Below, piece by piece: positions 25,579-34,600 of a DNA stretch of 64,000 nucleotides (the stretch's first letter is position 1; each line of letters begins with the position of its first letter). The translations under genes and the position numbers were made by a program. Source of the stretch: Streptomyces sp. WAC 01529 (lineage in GTDB: Bacteria > Actinomycetota > Actinomycetes > Streptomycetales > Streptomycetaceae); the NCBI RefSeq assembly GCF_003945545.1, contig NZ_CP029617.1, positions 6,096,001 to 6,160,000 on the forward strand, given 5' to 3'. The notes under the pieces were generated by a model, which ran no database searches, was not told where the DNA came from, and was given only the letters and a program-made list of their open reading frames with translations.

Positions 25579-27273
25579 ATGGCCCAGGTCCAGCGCATGT
25601 CCCGATTGATGGTCAAGACACTGCGCGACGACCCGGCGGACGCCGAGACGCTCAACCACAAGCTGCTCGTCCGGGCCGGTTACGTCCGCCGCACCGCCGC
25701 CGGCATCTGGACCTGGCTGCCGCTCGGCAAGAAGGTCTACGAGAACATCGCTCGCGTCGTCCGCGAGGAGATGGACGCCATCGGCGGCCAGGAGGTGCTG
25801 CTCCCGGCGCTCCTGCCCAAGGAGCCCTACGAGGCCTCCGGCCGTTATGAGGAGTACGGCGACCTGCTCTTCCGCCTCAAGGACCGCAAGGGCGCCGACT
25901 ACCTCCTCGGCCCCACCCACGAGGAGATCTTCACCCAGGTCGTCAAGGACCAGTGCTCGTCCTACAAGGACCTGCCGGTGATCCTCTACCAGATCCAGAC
26001 GAAGTACCGCGACGAGGCCCGCCCCCGCGCCGGTGTGCTGCGCGGCCGCGAGTTCCAGATGAAGGACTCGTACTCCTTCGACACCACCGACGAGGGCCTC
26101 GCCGAGTCCTACGCCCTGCACCGCGGCGCCTACCAGCGCATCTTCGAGCGCCTCGGCCTCGACTACCGCATCGTGTCCGCCGTCGCGGGCGCCATGGGCG
26201 GCTCCAAGTCCGAGGAGTTCCTGGCCCCGGCCCCGGCCGGCGAGGACACCTTCGTGGACTGCCCGGCGTGCGACTACGCCGCCAACACCGAGGCCGTCAC
26301 CTTCCAGCTCGCCCCGGTCGACGGCTCGGCGCACGGCCCCGCCGAGGAGCTGGACACCCCCGACACCCCGACCATCGAGACCCTCGCCGAGCACCTCGGC
26401 GTCCCGGCCTCCGTGACCCTGAAGAACCTCCTGGTCAAGGTCGACGGCGAGATCGTGGCCGTCGGCGTCCCCGGCGACCGCGAGGTCGACCTCGGCAAGC
26501 TCGGCGAGCACCTGGCCCCGGCCGAGGTCGAGCTGGTCACCGCCGAGGACTTCGAGGGCCGCGACGACCTCGTACGCGGTTACGTGGGCCCGCAGGGCCT
26601 GGACAAGGTCCGCTACATCGCCGACCCGCGCGTCGCGCCCGGCACCGCCTGGATCACCGGCGCCAACAAGCAGGACAAGCACGCGAAGAACGTCGTCTGC
26701 GGCCGCGACTTCGAGGTCGACGACTACCTGGACGTCGTGGTCGTCGAAGAGGGCGACCCGTGCCCCAACTGCGGCACCGGCCTCAAGCTGGACCGCGCCA
26801 TCGAGATCGGCCACATCTTCCAGCTCGGCCGCAAGTACGCCGACACCTTCCAGCTCGACGTCCTCGGCAAGGAGGGCAAGCCGGTCCGCGTGACCATGGG
26901 CTCGTACGGCATCGGCGTCTCCCGCGCGGTGGCCGCGCTCGCCGAGCAGACCGCCGACGACAAGGGTCTGTGCTGGCCCAAGGAGGTCGCACCCGCCGAC
27001 GTCCACGTGGTCGCCGCGGGCAAGGCGCTCCAGACGGAGCTGGCCCTGGACGTCGCCGAGAAGCTGGGCGCCGCGGGCGCGCGCGTCCTGGTCGACGACC
27101 GGGCCGGGGTCTCCCCGGGCGTGAAGTTCACCGACGCCGAGCTGATCGGCGTCCCGCAGATCCTGGTCGCGGGCCGCCGCTCCGCCGAGGGCATCGTGGA
27201 GCTGAAGGACCGCCGCACGGGCGAGCGCGAGGAGATGACGGTCGAAGAGGCCGTCGCCCGCCTCACCGCGTAG
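25579..27273 (+). CDS. proS: Prolyl-tRNA synthetase
   Basis: Class II aminoacyl-tRNA synthetase, 564 residues, charging tRNA-Pro. The bacterial-type layout is visible: catalytic core with motif 2 (FQIQTKYRDEARPR-like block, REFQMKDSYSFD), an inserted editing domain between about residues 230 and 390 (ETLAEHLGVPASVTLKNLLV), then motif 3 (GSYGIGVSRAVAALAEQ) and the anticodon-binding domain (LVDDRAGVSPGVKFTDAELIG). ATG 25579 has AGGAG six bases upstream; an in-frame TTG two codons earlier is less likely. A repeat-type hairpin follows directly after the stop. Confidence 0.97.
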   Translation: MAQVQRMSRLMVKTLRDDPADAETLNHKLLVRAGYVRRTAAGIWTWLPLGKKVYENIARVVREEMDAIGGQEVLLPALLPKEPYEASGRYEEYGDLLFRLKDRKGADYLLGPTHEEIFTQVVKDQCSSYKDLPVILYQIQTKYRDEARPRAGVLRGREFQMKDSYSFDTTDEGLAESYALHRGAYQRIFERLGLDYRIVSAVAGAMGGSKSEEFLAPAPAGEDTFVDCPACDYAANTEAVTFQLAPVDGSAHGPAEELDTPDTPTIETLAEHLGVPASVTLKNLLVKVDGEIVAVGVPGDREVDLGKLGEHLAPAEVELVTAEDFEGRDDLVRGYVGPQGLDKVRYIADPRVAPGTAWITGANKQDKHAKNVVCGRDFEVDDYLDVVVVEEGDPCPNCGTGLKLDRAIEIGHIFQLGRKYADTFQLDVLGKEGKPVRVTMGSYGIGVSRAVAALAEQTADDKGLCWPKEVAPADVHVVAAGKALQTELALDVAEKLGAAGARVLVDDRAGVSPGVKFTDAELIGVPQILVAGRRSAEGIVELKDRRTGEREEMTVEEAVARLTA

Positions 27274-27319
27274 GGGAAGCGCCCCGAAGGGGCGCGGGGA
27301 ACTGCGCGACCAGCCACAC
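27274..27319 (-). repeat. Copy of the CGCAGTTCCCCGCG intergenic repeat, probable terminator
   Basis: GCGCCCCGAAGGGGCGC forms a tight hairpin and is followed by GGGGAACTGCGCGACCAGCC, the reverse complement of the copy at 2756. It lies right after proS and before the convergent kinase-like gene, so it probably serves as a terminator. Confidence 0.75.
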
Positions 27320-27356
27320 ACGGTCCGCGGACTCCGCGCCCACCGGGGTCACCCGG

Positions 27357-28256
27357 TCACAGCCACCCCGCGAACTCCAAGAGCAGCTCCGCATCCTGCG
27401 GACGCCCCACCCGCAGGGCCCGGACCCCCGACTCCACGGCCCGGAAAAGCGTCCACCCCCGAAGCCGCTCCTGATCCACCTCAAGGGACTCGGCCAGCTT
27501 CTTCACGCGCCGACGGGTGATCGACGCCCCGGACGGCGAGGCGATCAGATCCTCCACCCGGTCACGGACGAGCCGCGCCAGGTCGAACGCGGTCTCACCG
27601 ACCACCGGGTCGGGCCCCACGGCCAGCCACGGCACCCGGTCCCCGGCAAGGACCTTGCTCTGCCGGAAGGTGCCGTGCAGCAACCGCGGCTCCATCGGCG
27701 CCGCCGCGGCGAGAAGCTCCTCACGCGCGGCGAGGGCCGCGTCCACCAGTGGCGCCACCTCCGCGTCCCGGGAGGCCCGCATCGCCTCGGCCTGGCGTCC
27801 CGTCCGCTCGGCGACCGTCTCGAAACGGTGCCCGGCGGGCGGCTCCACCCACAGCCGCCGCAGCGTCCCCGCCGCTTCGAGCAGCGCCTTGGCTTCCGGC
27901 AGCGAGCGCACGGACACATCACGGTGCAGCCGTTCGAGGAGCAGTGCCCCGTCCGCGCACTCGGGGTCGAGCAGCCGGGCGGCACCGAGACCGCCCCAGT
28001 GCGCGAGGGCGGCCCGCTCGCTCTCCGGGCGCGACCGGGGCGGCACGAGCTTGAGCACGGCGGGCGTGCCGTCGGCCCGGCGCACCATCAGGACGAGGCC
28101 GCTGCGCCCGCCGGGGACGTGGACCCGTTCGACGGTCAACTCGCGCAGTGCGACGGCCTGTTCCACTGCCCCGGGCAGCTTCGCCAGCCAGTCGTCGCCG
28201 TCCTGCGCCGTCTCGCCCAGTGCGGTGACCAGGCGTCGCGGCGGTTCGAAAGCCAT
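27357..28256 (-). CDS. Aminoglycoside-phosphotransferase-like protein lacking catalytic residues
   Basis: Protein of 299 residues resembling the aminoglycoside/hydroxyurea phosphotransferase family (APH(6)-type). The N-lobe has AVLKLVPP, where the lysine would hold ATP, and the C-lobe ends with VVGETAFDLARLVRDR. The key sites are changed: the catalytic-loop HGD reads HGT (in RLLHGTFRQSKVL), the following Asn is Lys, and the metal-binding Asp-Pro reads Gly-Pro (AVGPDPVVGE). Only the fold and nucleotide-site lysine appear kept, so it may be a pseudokinase. Convergent to proS, it has no obvious partner apart from the two minus-strand genes upstream. Confidence 0.82.
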   Translation of the reverse strand: MAFEPPRRLVTALGETAQDGDDWLAKLPGAVEQAVALRELTVERVHVPGGRSGLVLMVRRADGTPAVLKLVPPRSRPESERAALAHWGGLGAARLLDPECADGALLLERLHRDVSVRSLPEAKALLEAAGTLRRLWVEPPAGHRFETVAERTGRQAEAMRASRDAEVAPLVDAALAAREELLAAAAPMEPRLLHGTFRQSKVLAGDRVPWLAVGPDPVVGETAFDLARLVRDRVEDLIASPSGASITRRRVKKLAESLEVDQERLRGWTLFRAVESGVRALRVGRPQDAELLLEFAGWL

Positions 28257-28281
28257 GCGCGAGTCGTTCCTTCCTTAAGGG

Positions 28282-28752
28282 TTACGCCTTGGGCGTCGCC
28301 GGAGCCGAGGAGCCGGATGGCGCGGACCGCTCGGCGAGCCCAGGGAAGGCTACGCTCCCGCCCCGCCACCGCGCGGCCCGGACCGCCGCCTCGCGCAGCG
28401 CCCCGGCGGCACTGCCGCGCCGGCTGCCCGAGGAAGCGCGTACGAGATCGGAGTAGACCCCGGCGACCCGGTCCTCCAGCTCGGCGGCGAGCCGCGCGGC
28501 AGCGGTGGCGTCCGGCACCGGGAAGGGGAGCGCGTAGGCGGCGTCCGCGGGCTGCGGCTCGCCGCCCAGGTCGCGCACGGCGCGCTGGAGTTCGTCGCGC
28601 CGGGCGCGGTGTGCGTCGTACGCGGTCCGCGCCTCGTCCCTGCGGCCCTCGCCGACCCGGCCGCCGACGACCCCATAGCCGTACACGGCGGCGTGCTCGG
28701 CGCCCAGGGCGGCCTGCACGGCCTTCAGCTCGTCGTCCTTGGACTCGCTCAC
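28282..28752 (-). CDS. Ferritin-like (DUF4439) protein
   Basis: Small protein of 156 residues with a predicted ferritin-like helical bundle. The helices carry AALGAEHAAVYGYGVVGGR, ARTAYDAHRARRDELQRAV and LEDRVAGVYSDLVRASS, a pattern of spaced Glu/His as in iron-binding bundles. Start GTG 28752 overlaps the stop codon of the preceding lipoprotein gene (GTGA), so both are translated together. The C-terminus is Ser/Ala/Pro-rich. The metal or radical chemistry is unproven; DUF4439 proteins are not characterised as far as I know. Confidence 0.8.
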   Translation of the reverse strand: MSESKDDELKAVQAALGAEHAAVYGYGVVGGRVGEGRRDEARTAYDAHRARRDELQRAVRDLGGEPQPADAAYALPFPVPDATAAARLAAELEDRVAGVYSDLVRASSGSRRGSAAGALREAAVRAARWRGGSVAFPGLAERSAPSGSSAPATPKA

Positions 28753-29288
28753 TTCTTGTCGCCCTCCGTCAGCAGATACGCGTGCGCCGCCCCCGCGGCC
28801 GCCACCGAGGCGAGCAGCCTGGCCTGCTCGGCCGGGGCGTCGACCAGGGCCGCGCCCCGCCGGTCGGCCAGTGCGCGCTCGGCGTCGGCGAGGTCGCGCA
28901 CCGCCTTGTCGGGGTCCGAGGCCACGGACGGCTCCGGAGCCGGCGCGGCGGCGCCGGAGGCCGACCCGGACGGGGACGGGGACGCCGGGGCTCCGCCGCC
29001 GCCGAACGCCTCCACGTGCTTCTCGACCTCCGCGCGCAGCGGCCCGAGCCGCCCGGCGAGCGAGGGGTGCGCGGCGAGCACGGCGTCGTACCGCCCGAGC
29101 AGTTCCGTGCTGTCCTTCGCCGCCCTGGCGCGCACGCGGCGCACGGCGGAGGGGTGCTCCGCGCCGGAGTCGGCGGCGTCCGAACAGCCCGTGAGCAGCG
29201 CCGCGGAGGCGATGCCCGCGGCCCCGGCGAACAGGCTCCTGCGGCGCGGTCCCGGGCGGGACCGTGGGGCGGTGGGATACGACGGCAC
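28749..29288 (-). CDS. Putative lipoprotein of unknown function
   Basis: Exported lipoprotein of 179 residues. The N-terminus has an Arg-rich PGPRRRSLFAG stretch, a hydrophobic core and the lipobox LTGC. The mature part is helical and Ala/Arg-rich with a Ser/Pro/Ala linker (ASPSPSGSASGAAAPAP) between two helical regions. GTG 29288 has GAGGAC upstream and is preferred over TTG 29315. It overlaps the ferritin-like gene by 4 bp, and the pair is divergent from rimP. The partnership suggests an envelope-anchored helical protein acting with the ferritin-like protein, but this is speculation. Confidence 0.75.
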   Translation of the reverse strand: MPSYPTAPRSRPGPRRRSLFAGAAGIASAALLTGCSDAADSGAEHPSAVRRVRARAAKDSTELLGRYDAVLAAHPSLAGRLGPLRAEVEKHVEAFGGGGAPASPSPSGSASGAAAPAPEPSVASDPDKAVRDLADAERALADRRGAALVDAPAEQARLLASVAAAGAAHAYLLTEGDKK

Positions 29289-29543
29289 GGCAGACGTCCT
29301 CGTAAGGAAGGCCAAAAGGCGCGAGCGAGAAGGCAGACACAGGCTGACAAGGGCAGGGAGTGGGCGCAGGCCCGGTGATCACCGTACCTTCGGACGGTCT
29401 CCGTACGCGTGATCGGCTCGGGACCGGGCGGCACATCGCCCCTCCGGTGGGCGGCAACACCCCTCGGGACCGGATACCCTTTGACCTGACACGCAGACTT
29501 GCAACGAAATCACAACAGCACACGCGGCCGAGGAGTCACCCGG

Positions 29544-30062
29544 ATGAGCACCACCCAGAGCGAGAGGCTGCGGCAACTACTGGAACCGCTCGTCAGCTCC
29601 CAGGACCTGGATCTCGAAGAGATCGAAGTGGCCTCGGTCGGACGCAAGCGAGTGCTGAGAGTCGTCATCGACTCCGACGACGGCGTGGATCTGGACCAGA
29701 TCGCGGAAGTGAGCCGCCTGCTCTCCGCGAAGCTCGACGAGACCGACGCGATGGGCGAAGGGGAGTACGACCTCGAGGTCGGTTCCCCCGGCGCCGAGCG
29801 CGCGCTGACCGAGCACCGCCACTACCTGCGCGCCGTGGACCGCCTGGTGAAGTTCCAGCTGACCGGGGGCGACGAGCTGGTCGCCCGCATCCTCACGGTG
29901 GACGACGAGGGGCTCGACCTCGAAGTGCCCGGTGTGAAGGGCCGCAAGCCCACCGCCCGCCGGATCGCCTTCGACGAGATCGACAAGGCGCGCGTGCAGG
30001 TCGAGTTCAACCGCAAGGACAAGAAGGACGAGAAGGACATGAAGGAAGAGGAGGAGGCGTAG
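29544..30062 (+). CDS. rimP: Ribosome maturation factor RimP
   Basis: 30S assembly factor of 172 residues with the N-terminal alpha/beta domain (LEEIEVASVGRKRVLRVVID) and SH3-like C-terminal domain (LVKFQLTGGDELVARILTV). The very C-terminus is strongly charged, Lys/Asp/Glu-rich (DKKDEKDMKEEEEA). ATG 29544 is the normal start; in-frame codons upstream are leader. It is the first gene of rimP-nusA-ylxR-infB, and nusA starts 2 bases after the stop codon. Confidence 0.95.
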   Translation: MSTTQSERLRQLLEPLVSSQDLDLEEIEVASVGRKRVLRVVIDSDDGVDLDQIAEVSRLLSAKLDETDAMGEGEYDLEVGSPGAERALTEHRHYLRAVDRLVKFQLTGGDELVARILTVDDEGLDLEVPGVKGRKPTARRIAFDEIDKARVQVEFNRKDKKDEKDMKEEEEA

Positions 30063-30064
30063 CC

Positions 30065-31054
30065 GTGGACATCGACATGAGTGCCCTGCGGGGTCTGGTA
30101 CGGGAGAAGGAGATCTCCTTCGACCTGCTCGTCGAGGCGATCGAGTCGGCCCTCCTCATCGCCTACCACCGCACGGAAGGCAGTTTCCGCCGCGCACGCG
30201 TGAAGCTGGACCGCGAGAGCGGCCACGTGACGGTGTGGGCGACGGAGGACCCGGCGGACCTCGAAGAAGGCCAGGAGGCCAAGGAGTTCGACGACACGCC
30301 GTCCGACTTCGGCCGCATCGCCGCGACGACGGCCAAGCAGGTCATCCTCCAGCGGCTGCGCGACGCCCAGGACGACGCGACGCTCGGTGAGTACGCCGGG
30401 CGCGAGGGCGACATCGTCACCGGCGTGGTCCAGCAGGGCCGCGACCCGAAGAACGTGCTGGTCGACATCGGCAAGCTGGAGGCCATCCTGCCGGTGCAGG
30501 AGCAGGTCCCCGGCGAGGAGTACCCCCACGGGATGCGCCTTCGCAGTTACGTCGTCCGGGTGGCGAAGGGTGTCCGCGGCCCGTCCGTGACCCTGTCGCG
30601 CACGCACCCGAACCTGGTCAAGAAGCTCTTCGCGCTCGAGGTGCCCGAGATCGCCGACGGTTCCGTCGAGATCTCCGCCATCGCCCGCGAGGCCGGCCAC
30701 CGCACCAAGATCGCCGTGCGCTCCACGCGCTCGGGGCTCAACGCCAAGGGCGCCTGCATCGGCCCGATGGGCAGCCGTGTGCGCAATGTCATGGCCGAGC
30801 TGAACGGCGAGAAGATCGACATCGTCGACTGGTCGGACGACCCGGCGGACATGGTCGCCCATGCGCTCTCCCCGGCGCGCGTCAGCAAGGTCGAGATCGT
30901 CGACCTCGGCGCCCGCTCGGCCCGGGTGACCGTGCCGGACTACCAGCTGTCGCTCGCCATCGGCAAGGAAGGGCAGAACGCCCGCCTGGCCGCCCGGCTC
31001 ACCGGCTGGCGCATCGACATCAGGCCCGACACCGAGCAGCCCGCCGACCAGTAG
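30065..31054 (+). CDS. nusA: Transcription termination/antitermination factor NusA
   Basis: RNA-binding elongation factor, 329 residues. The layout is an N-terminal RNA polymerase-binding domain, an S1 domain at about residues 110-185 (GDIVTGVVQQGRDPKNVLVDIGKLEAILP) and two KH domains (GACIGPMGSRVRNVMAEL; SLAIGKEGQNARLAARL). It lacks the acidic C-terminal repeats found in E. coli, which is usual for actinobacteria. GTG 30065 follows rimP by 2 bases. Confidence 0.96.
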   Translation: MDIDMSALRGLVREKEISFDLLVEAIESALLIAYHRTEGSFRRARVKLDRESGHVTVWATEDPADLEEGQEAKEFDDTPSDFGRIAATTAKQVILQRLRDAQDDATLGEYAGREGDIVTGVVQQGRDPKNVLVDIGKLEAILPVQEQVPGEEYPHGMRLRSYVVRVAKGVRGPSVTLSRTHPNLVKKLFALEVPEIADGSVEISAIAREAGHRTKIAVRSTRSGLNAKGACIGPMGSRVRNVMAELNGEKIDIVDWSDDPADMVAHALSPARVSKVEIVDLGARSARVTVPDYQLSLAIGKEGQNARLAARLTGWRIDIRPDTEQPADQ

Positions 31055-31164
31055 GCGGGAATAAATCCGGGCGCGCACCGCTTGGATCACGACAGTATGT
31101 GGCGAGTAGCCGTTCGATTTTTGCCCCAAAGGGGTGAGGTCGGTGCGGGGAGGTAGACTTGAGC

Positions 31165-31455
31165 GTGTCTGGCCGGACGCCAGCCCGGGCATGCCCTGAG
31201 CGCACGTGTGTGGGGTGCCGGGAGCGAGCGGCCAAGAGCGAACTGCTGCGCATCGTGGCGAAAGAGGGCGCCTGCGCCCCCGATCCAAGCGGTACGCTGC
31301 CCGGCCGGGGTGCCTATGTACACCCCGCCCTGGTCTGTCTGGACCTGGCGGTCCGCCGCCGGGCGTTCCCACGGGCCTTCCGCGCCCAGGGGCCGCTCGA
31401 CACGGAGGCGTTGCGCCGGGTGGTCGAGACAGTTGTCCAGCAGGCAGCAACGTAA
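31165..31455 (+). CDS. YlxR-family RNA-binding protein (DUF448)
   Basis: Small basic protein of about 96 residues. The signature PERTCVGCRERAAKSELLRIV followed by GRGAYVHP identifies the YlxR family, which sits between nusA and infB in most bacteria and binds nucleic acid. The start may be GTG 31165 (MSGRTPARAC) or TTG 31159, which is better spaced from GGGAGG at 31147. Between it and infB is a leader with a hairpin and tandem mini-frames. Confidence 0.9.
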   Translation: MSGRTPARACPERTCVGCRERAAKSELLRIVAKEGACAPDPSGTLPGRGAYVHPALVCLDLAVRRRAFPRAFRAQGPLDTEALRRVVETVVQQAAT

Positions 31456-31463
31456 GACGTGGT

Positions 31464-31481
31464 CGCACGGAACCCCGTGCG
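31464..31481 (+). terminator. Small hairpin between ylxR and infB
   Basis: CGCACGG / CCGTGCG with a four-base loop, nine bases after the ylxR stop codon. No T tract, so it may modulate rather than end transcription, or stabilise mRNA. Confidence 0.45.
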
Positions 31482-31521
31482 GCCTTGGTATTCCGCGAGT
31501 TGGAAGTAGGTCGAGATTGCG

Positions 31522-31564
31522 ATGAGCACTCGATGAGCACGCGATGAGTACGCCCATGAAGTAG
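31522..31564 (+). promoter_or_regulatory. Three tandem, overlapping mini reading frames in the infB leader
   Basis: Three ATGs 11 bases apart (31522, 31533, 31544) open frames encoding MSTR, MSTR and MSTPMK. Each stop codon overlaps the next start as ATGA, and the last ends at TAG 31562-31564, 37 bases before infB. The array derives from an 11-bp repeat GATGAGCACKC. It could couple ribosome initiation to infB translation. Seen in sequence; function inferred. Confidence 0.5.
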
Positions 31565-31601
31565 CGACGGTCCGGCGTAACCCGGACCTAAAAGGAGCGA
31601 A

Positions 31602-34600
31602 GTGGCTAAGGTCCGGGTATACGAACTCGCCAAGGAGTTCGGGGTAGAGAGCAAGGCCGTCATGGCCAAGCTTCAAGAACTCGGTGAATTCGTACGTTCG
31701 GCGTCCTCGACGATCGAGGCGCCCGTGGTACGCAAACTGACTGACGCATTCCAGCAGGGTGGCAACGGCAAGTCCGCCGCCAAGCCCGGCGCGCCGCGCA
31801 AGCAGGCCGCCCCCAAGCCGCCGGCCCCCTCGGGCTCGGCGTCCCCCTCTCCCGCGCAGGCCGCCCGTCCGGGTCCGGCCGCGCCCAAGCCGCCGGCCCC
31901 CAAGCCCGCGGCCGAGAAGCCCGCGGCTTCTCCGGCGGCCCCGGGCCCGCGGCCCGGCCCGAAGCCCCCGGCCCCCAAGCCGGCCCCGGCTTCCCCGGCG
32001 CCGACCACCCCGGAGTTCACCGCTCCGCCGGCGGCTCCGGCCGCTCCGGCCGCCCCCGCGGCGCAGCAGGCCCCGCGTCCGGCTGCCGCCCGTCCCGGCG
32101 CCCCCAAGCCCGGTGGCCGTCCGGCCCCCGCGCAGGGCGGCCAGGGTCAGGGCCAGGGCGGTCGTGGCGACCGTCCCGAGCGCGCCCCGCGCCCCGGCGG
32201 CCAGGGCGCCCCGCGTCCCGGCGGTGCCCGTCCCGCGGGTCCGCGTCCGGGCAACAACCCCTTCACCTCTGGTGGCTCCACCGGCATGGCGCGCCCGCAG
32301 GCGCCCCGTCCGGGCGGCGCCCCGCGTCCTGGCGGCGGCCCCGGCGGCCAGGGTGGCCCCGGCGGCGCCCCGCGCCCGCAGGGTCAGGGTGGCCCCGGTG
32401 GCGCTCCCCGTCCGCAGGGTCAGGGCGGCGCCCGTCCGACCCCGGGCGGCATGCCCCGTCCGCAGGCCCCGCGTCCCGGCGGCGGTCCCGCCGGTAACCG
32501 TCCCAACCCGGGCATGATGCCGCAGCGTCCCGCTGCCGGCCCGCGTCCCGGTGGTGGCCCCGGCGGTGGCCGTGGTCCCGGCGGCGGCGGTCGTCCGGGC
32601 GGTGCCGGTGGCGGTCGTCCCGGTGGCGGCGGCTTCGCAGGTCGTCCGGCCGGTCCCGGTGGCGGTGGCGGCGGTTTCGCCGGTCGTCCCGGTGGTCCCG
32701 GTGGTGGCGGTGCCGGTCGTCCCGGTGGCGGCGGCGGCTTCGGCGGCCGTCCCGGCTTCGGTGGACGTCCCGGTGGCCCCGGTGCCCGTGGTGGCACGCA
32801 GGGTGCGTTCGGCCGTCCCGGCGGGCCCGCCCGTCGTGGTCGCAAGTCGAAGAGGCAGAGGCGCCAGGAGTACGAGGCCATGCAGGCCCCGTCCGTGGGC
32901 GGCGTGATGCTGCCTCGCGGCAACGGACAGACCGTCCGCCTGTCGCGCGGTGCCTCGCTCACCGACTTCGCCGAGAAGATCAACGCCAACCCGGCGTCGC
33001 TCGTCGGCGTGATGATGAACCTCGGCGAGATGGTCACCGCCACGCAGTCCGTCTCCGACGAGACGCTGAAGCTCCTCGCGGACGAGATGAACTTCGTCCT
33101 GGAGATCGTCAGCCCGGAGGAGGAGGACCGCGAGCTGCTCGAGTCGTTCTCCATCGAGTTCGGCGAGGACGAGGGCGGCGAGGAGATGCTCGTCTCCCGT
33201 CCGCCGGTCGTCACCGTCATGGGTCACGTCGACCACGGTAAGACCCGACTGCTCGACGCGATCCGCAAGACGAACGTCGTCGCGGGCGAGGCCGGTGGCA
33301 TCACCCAGCACATCGGTGCCTACCAGGTCGCGACCGAGGTGAACGGCGAAGAGCGCGCCATCACCTTCATCGACACCCCCGGTCACGAGGCGTTCACCGC
33401 CATGCGTGCCCGTGGTGCGAAGTCCACCGACATCGCGATCCTCGTGGTCGCGGCGAACGACGGTGTGATGCCGCAGACGATCGAGGCGCTGAATCACGCC
33501 AAGGCGGCCGACGTGCCGATCGTGGTCGCGGTCAACAAGATCGACGTCGAGGGTGCCGACCCGACCAAGGTGCGCGGTCAGCTCACCGAATTCGGTCTGG
33601 TGGCCGAGGAGTACGGCGGCGACACGATGTTCGTCGACATCTCCGCGCGTCAGGGCCTCAACATCGAGCAGCTGCTCGAGGCCGTGGTCCTGACCGCGGA
33701 CGCCTCGCTCGACCTGCGGGCCAACCCGGAGCAGGACGCGCAGGGCATCGCCATCGAGGCCCACCTCGACAAGGGCCGCGGCGCCGTCGCGACCGTCCTC
33801 GTCCAGCGCGGTACCCTCCGCGTCGGCGACACGATGGTCGCCGGTGACGCCTACGGCCGAGTCCGCGCCATGCTCGACGACAAGGGCGAGAACGTGGAGG
33901 AGGCGACCCCGTCGACTCCCGTCCTCGTGCTCGGTCTCACCAACGTCCCGGGCGCCGGCGACAACTTCCTGGTGGTCGACGAGGACCGTACGGCCCGTCA
34001 GATCGCCGAGAAGCGTGCCGCCCGTGAGCGCAACGCCGCGTTCGCCAAGCGCACCCGCCGCGTCTCCCTCGAGGACCTCGACCAGGTGCTCAAGGCGGGC
34101 CTGGTCCAGGACCTCAACATCATCATCAAGGGCGACGCGTCCGGTTCGGTGGAGGCTCTCGAGTCCTCGCTGCTCCAGCTCGACGTCGGCGACGAGGTCG
34201 ACATCCGCGTCCTGCACCGCGGTGTGGGTGCGGTCACCGAGTCCGACATCGACCTGGCGATGGGCTCCGACGCCATCGTCATCGGCTTCAACGTCCGCGC
34301 GGCCGGCCGTGCCGCGCAGATGGCGGAGCGCGAAGGCGTCGACGTCCGCTACTACTCGGTGATCTACCAGGCCATCGAGGAGATCGAGGCGGCCCTCAAG
34401 GGCATGCTCAAGCCGGAGTACGAGGAGGTCGAGCTGGGCACCGCGGAGATCCGCGAGGTCTTCCGCTCGTCCAAGCTCGGCAACATCGCCGGTGTCCTCA
34501 TCCGCTCGGGCGAGGTCAAGCGCAACACCAAGGCGCGCCTCATCCGCGACGGCAAGGTCATCGCGGAGAGCCTCAACATCGAGGGTCTGCGCCGCTTCAA

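Noticed and set aside
31314..34217. Minus-strand open frame of over 900 codons opposite infB
   Set aside because: Antisense shadow caused by high GC; composition (Gly/Thr/Asp-rich) matches no protein family.
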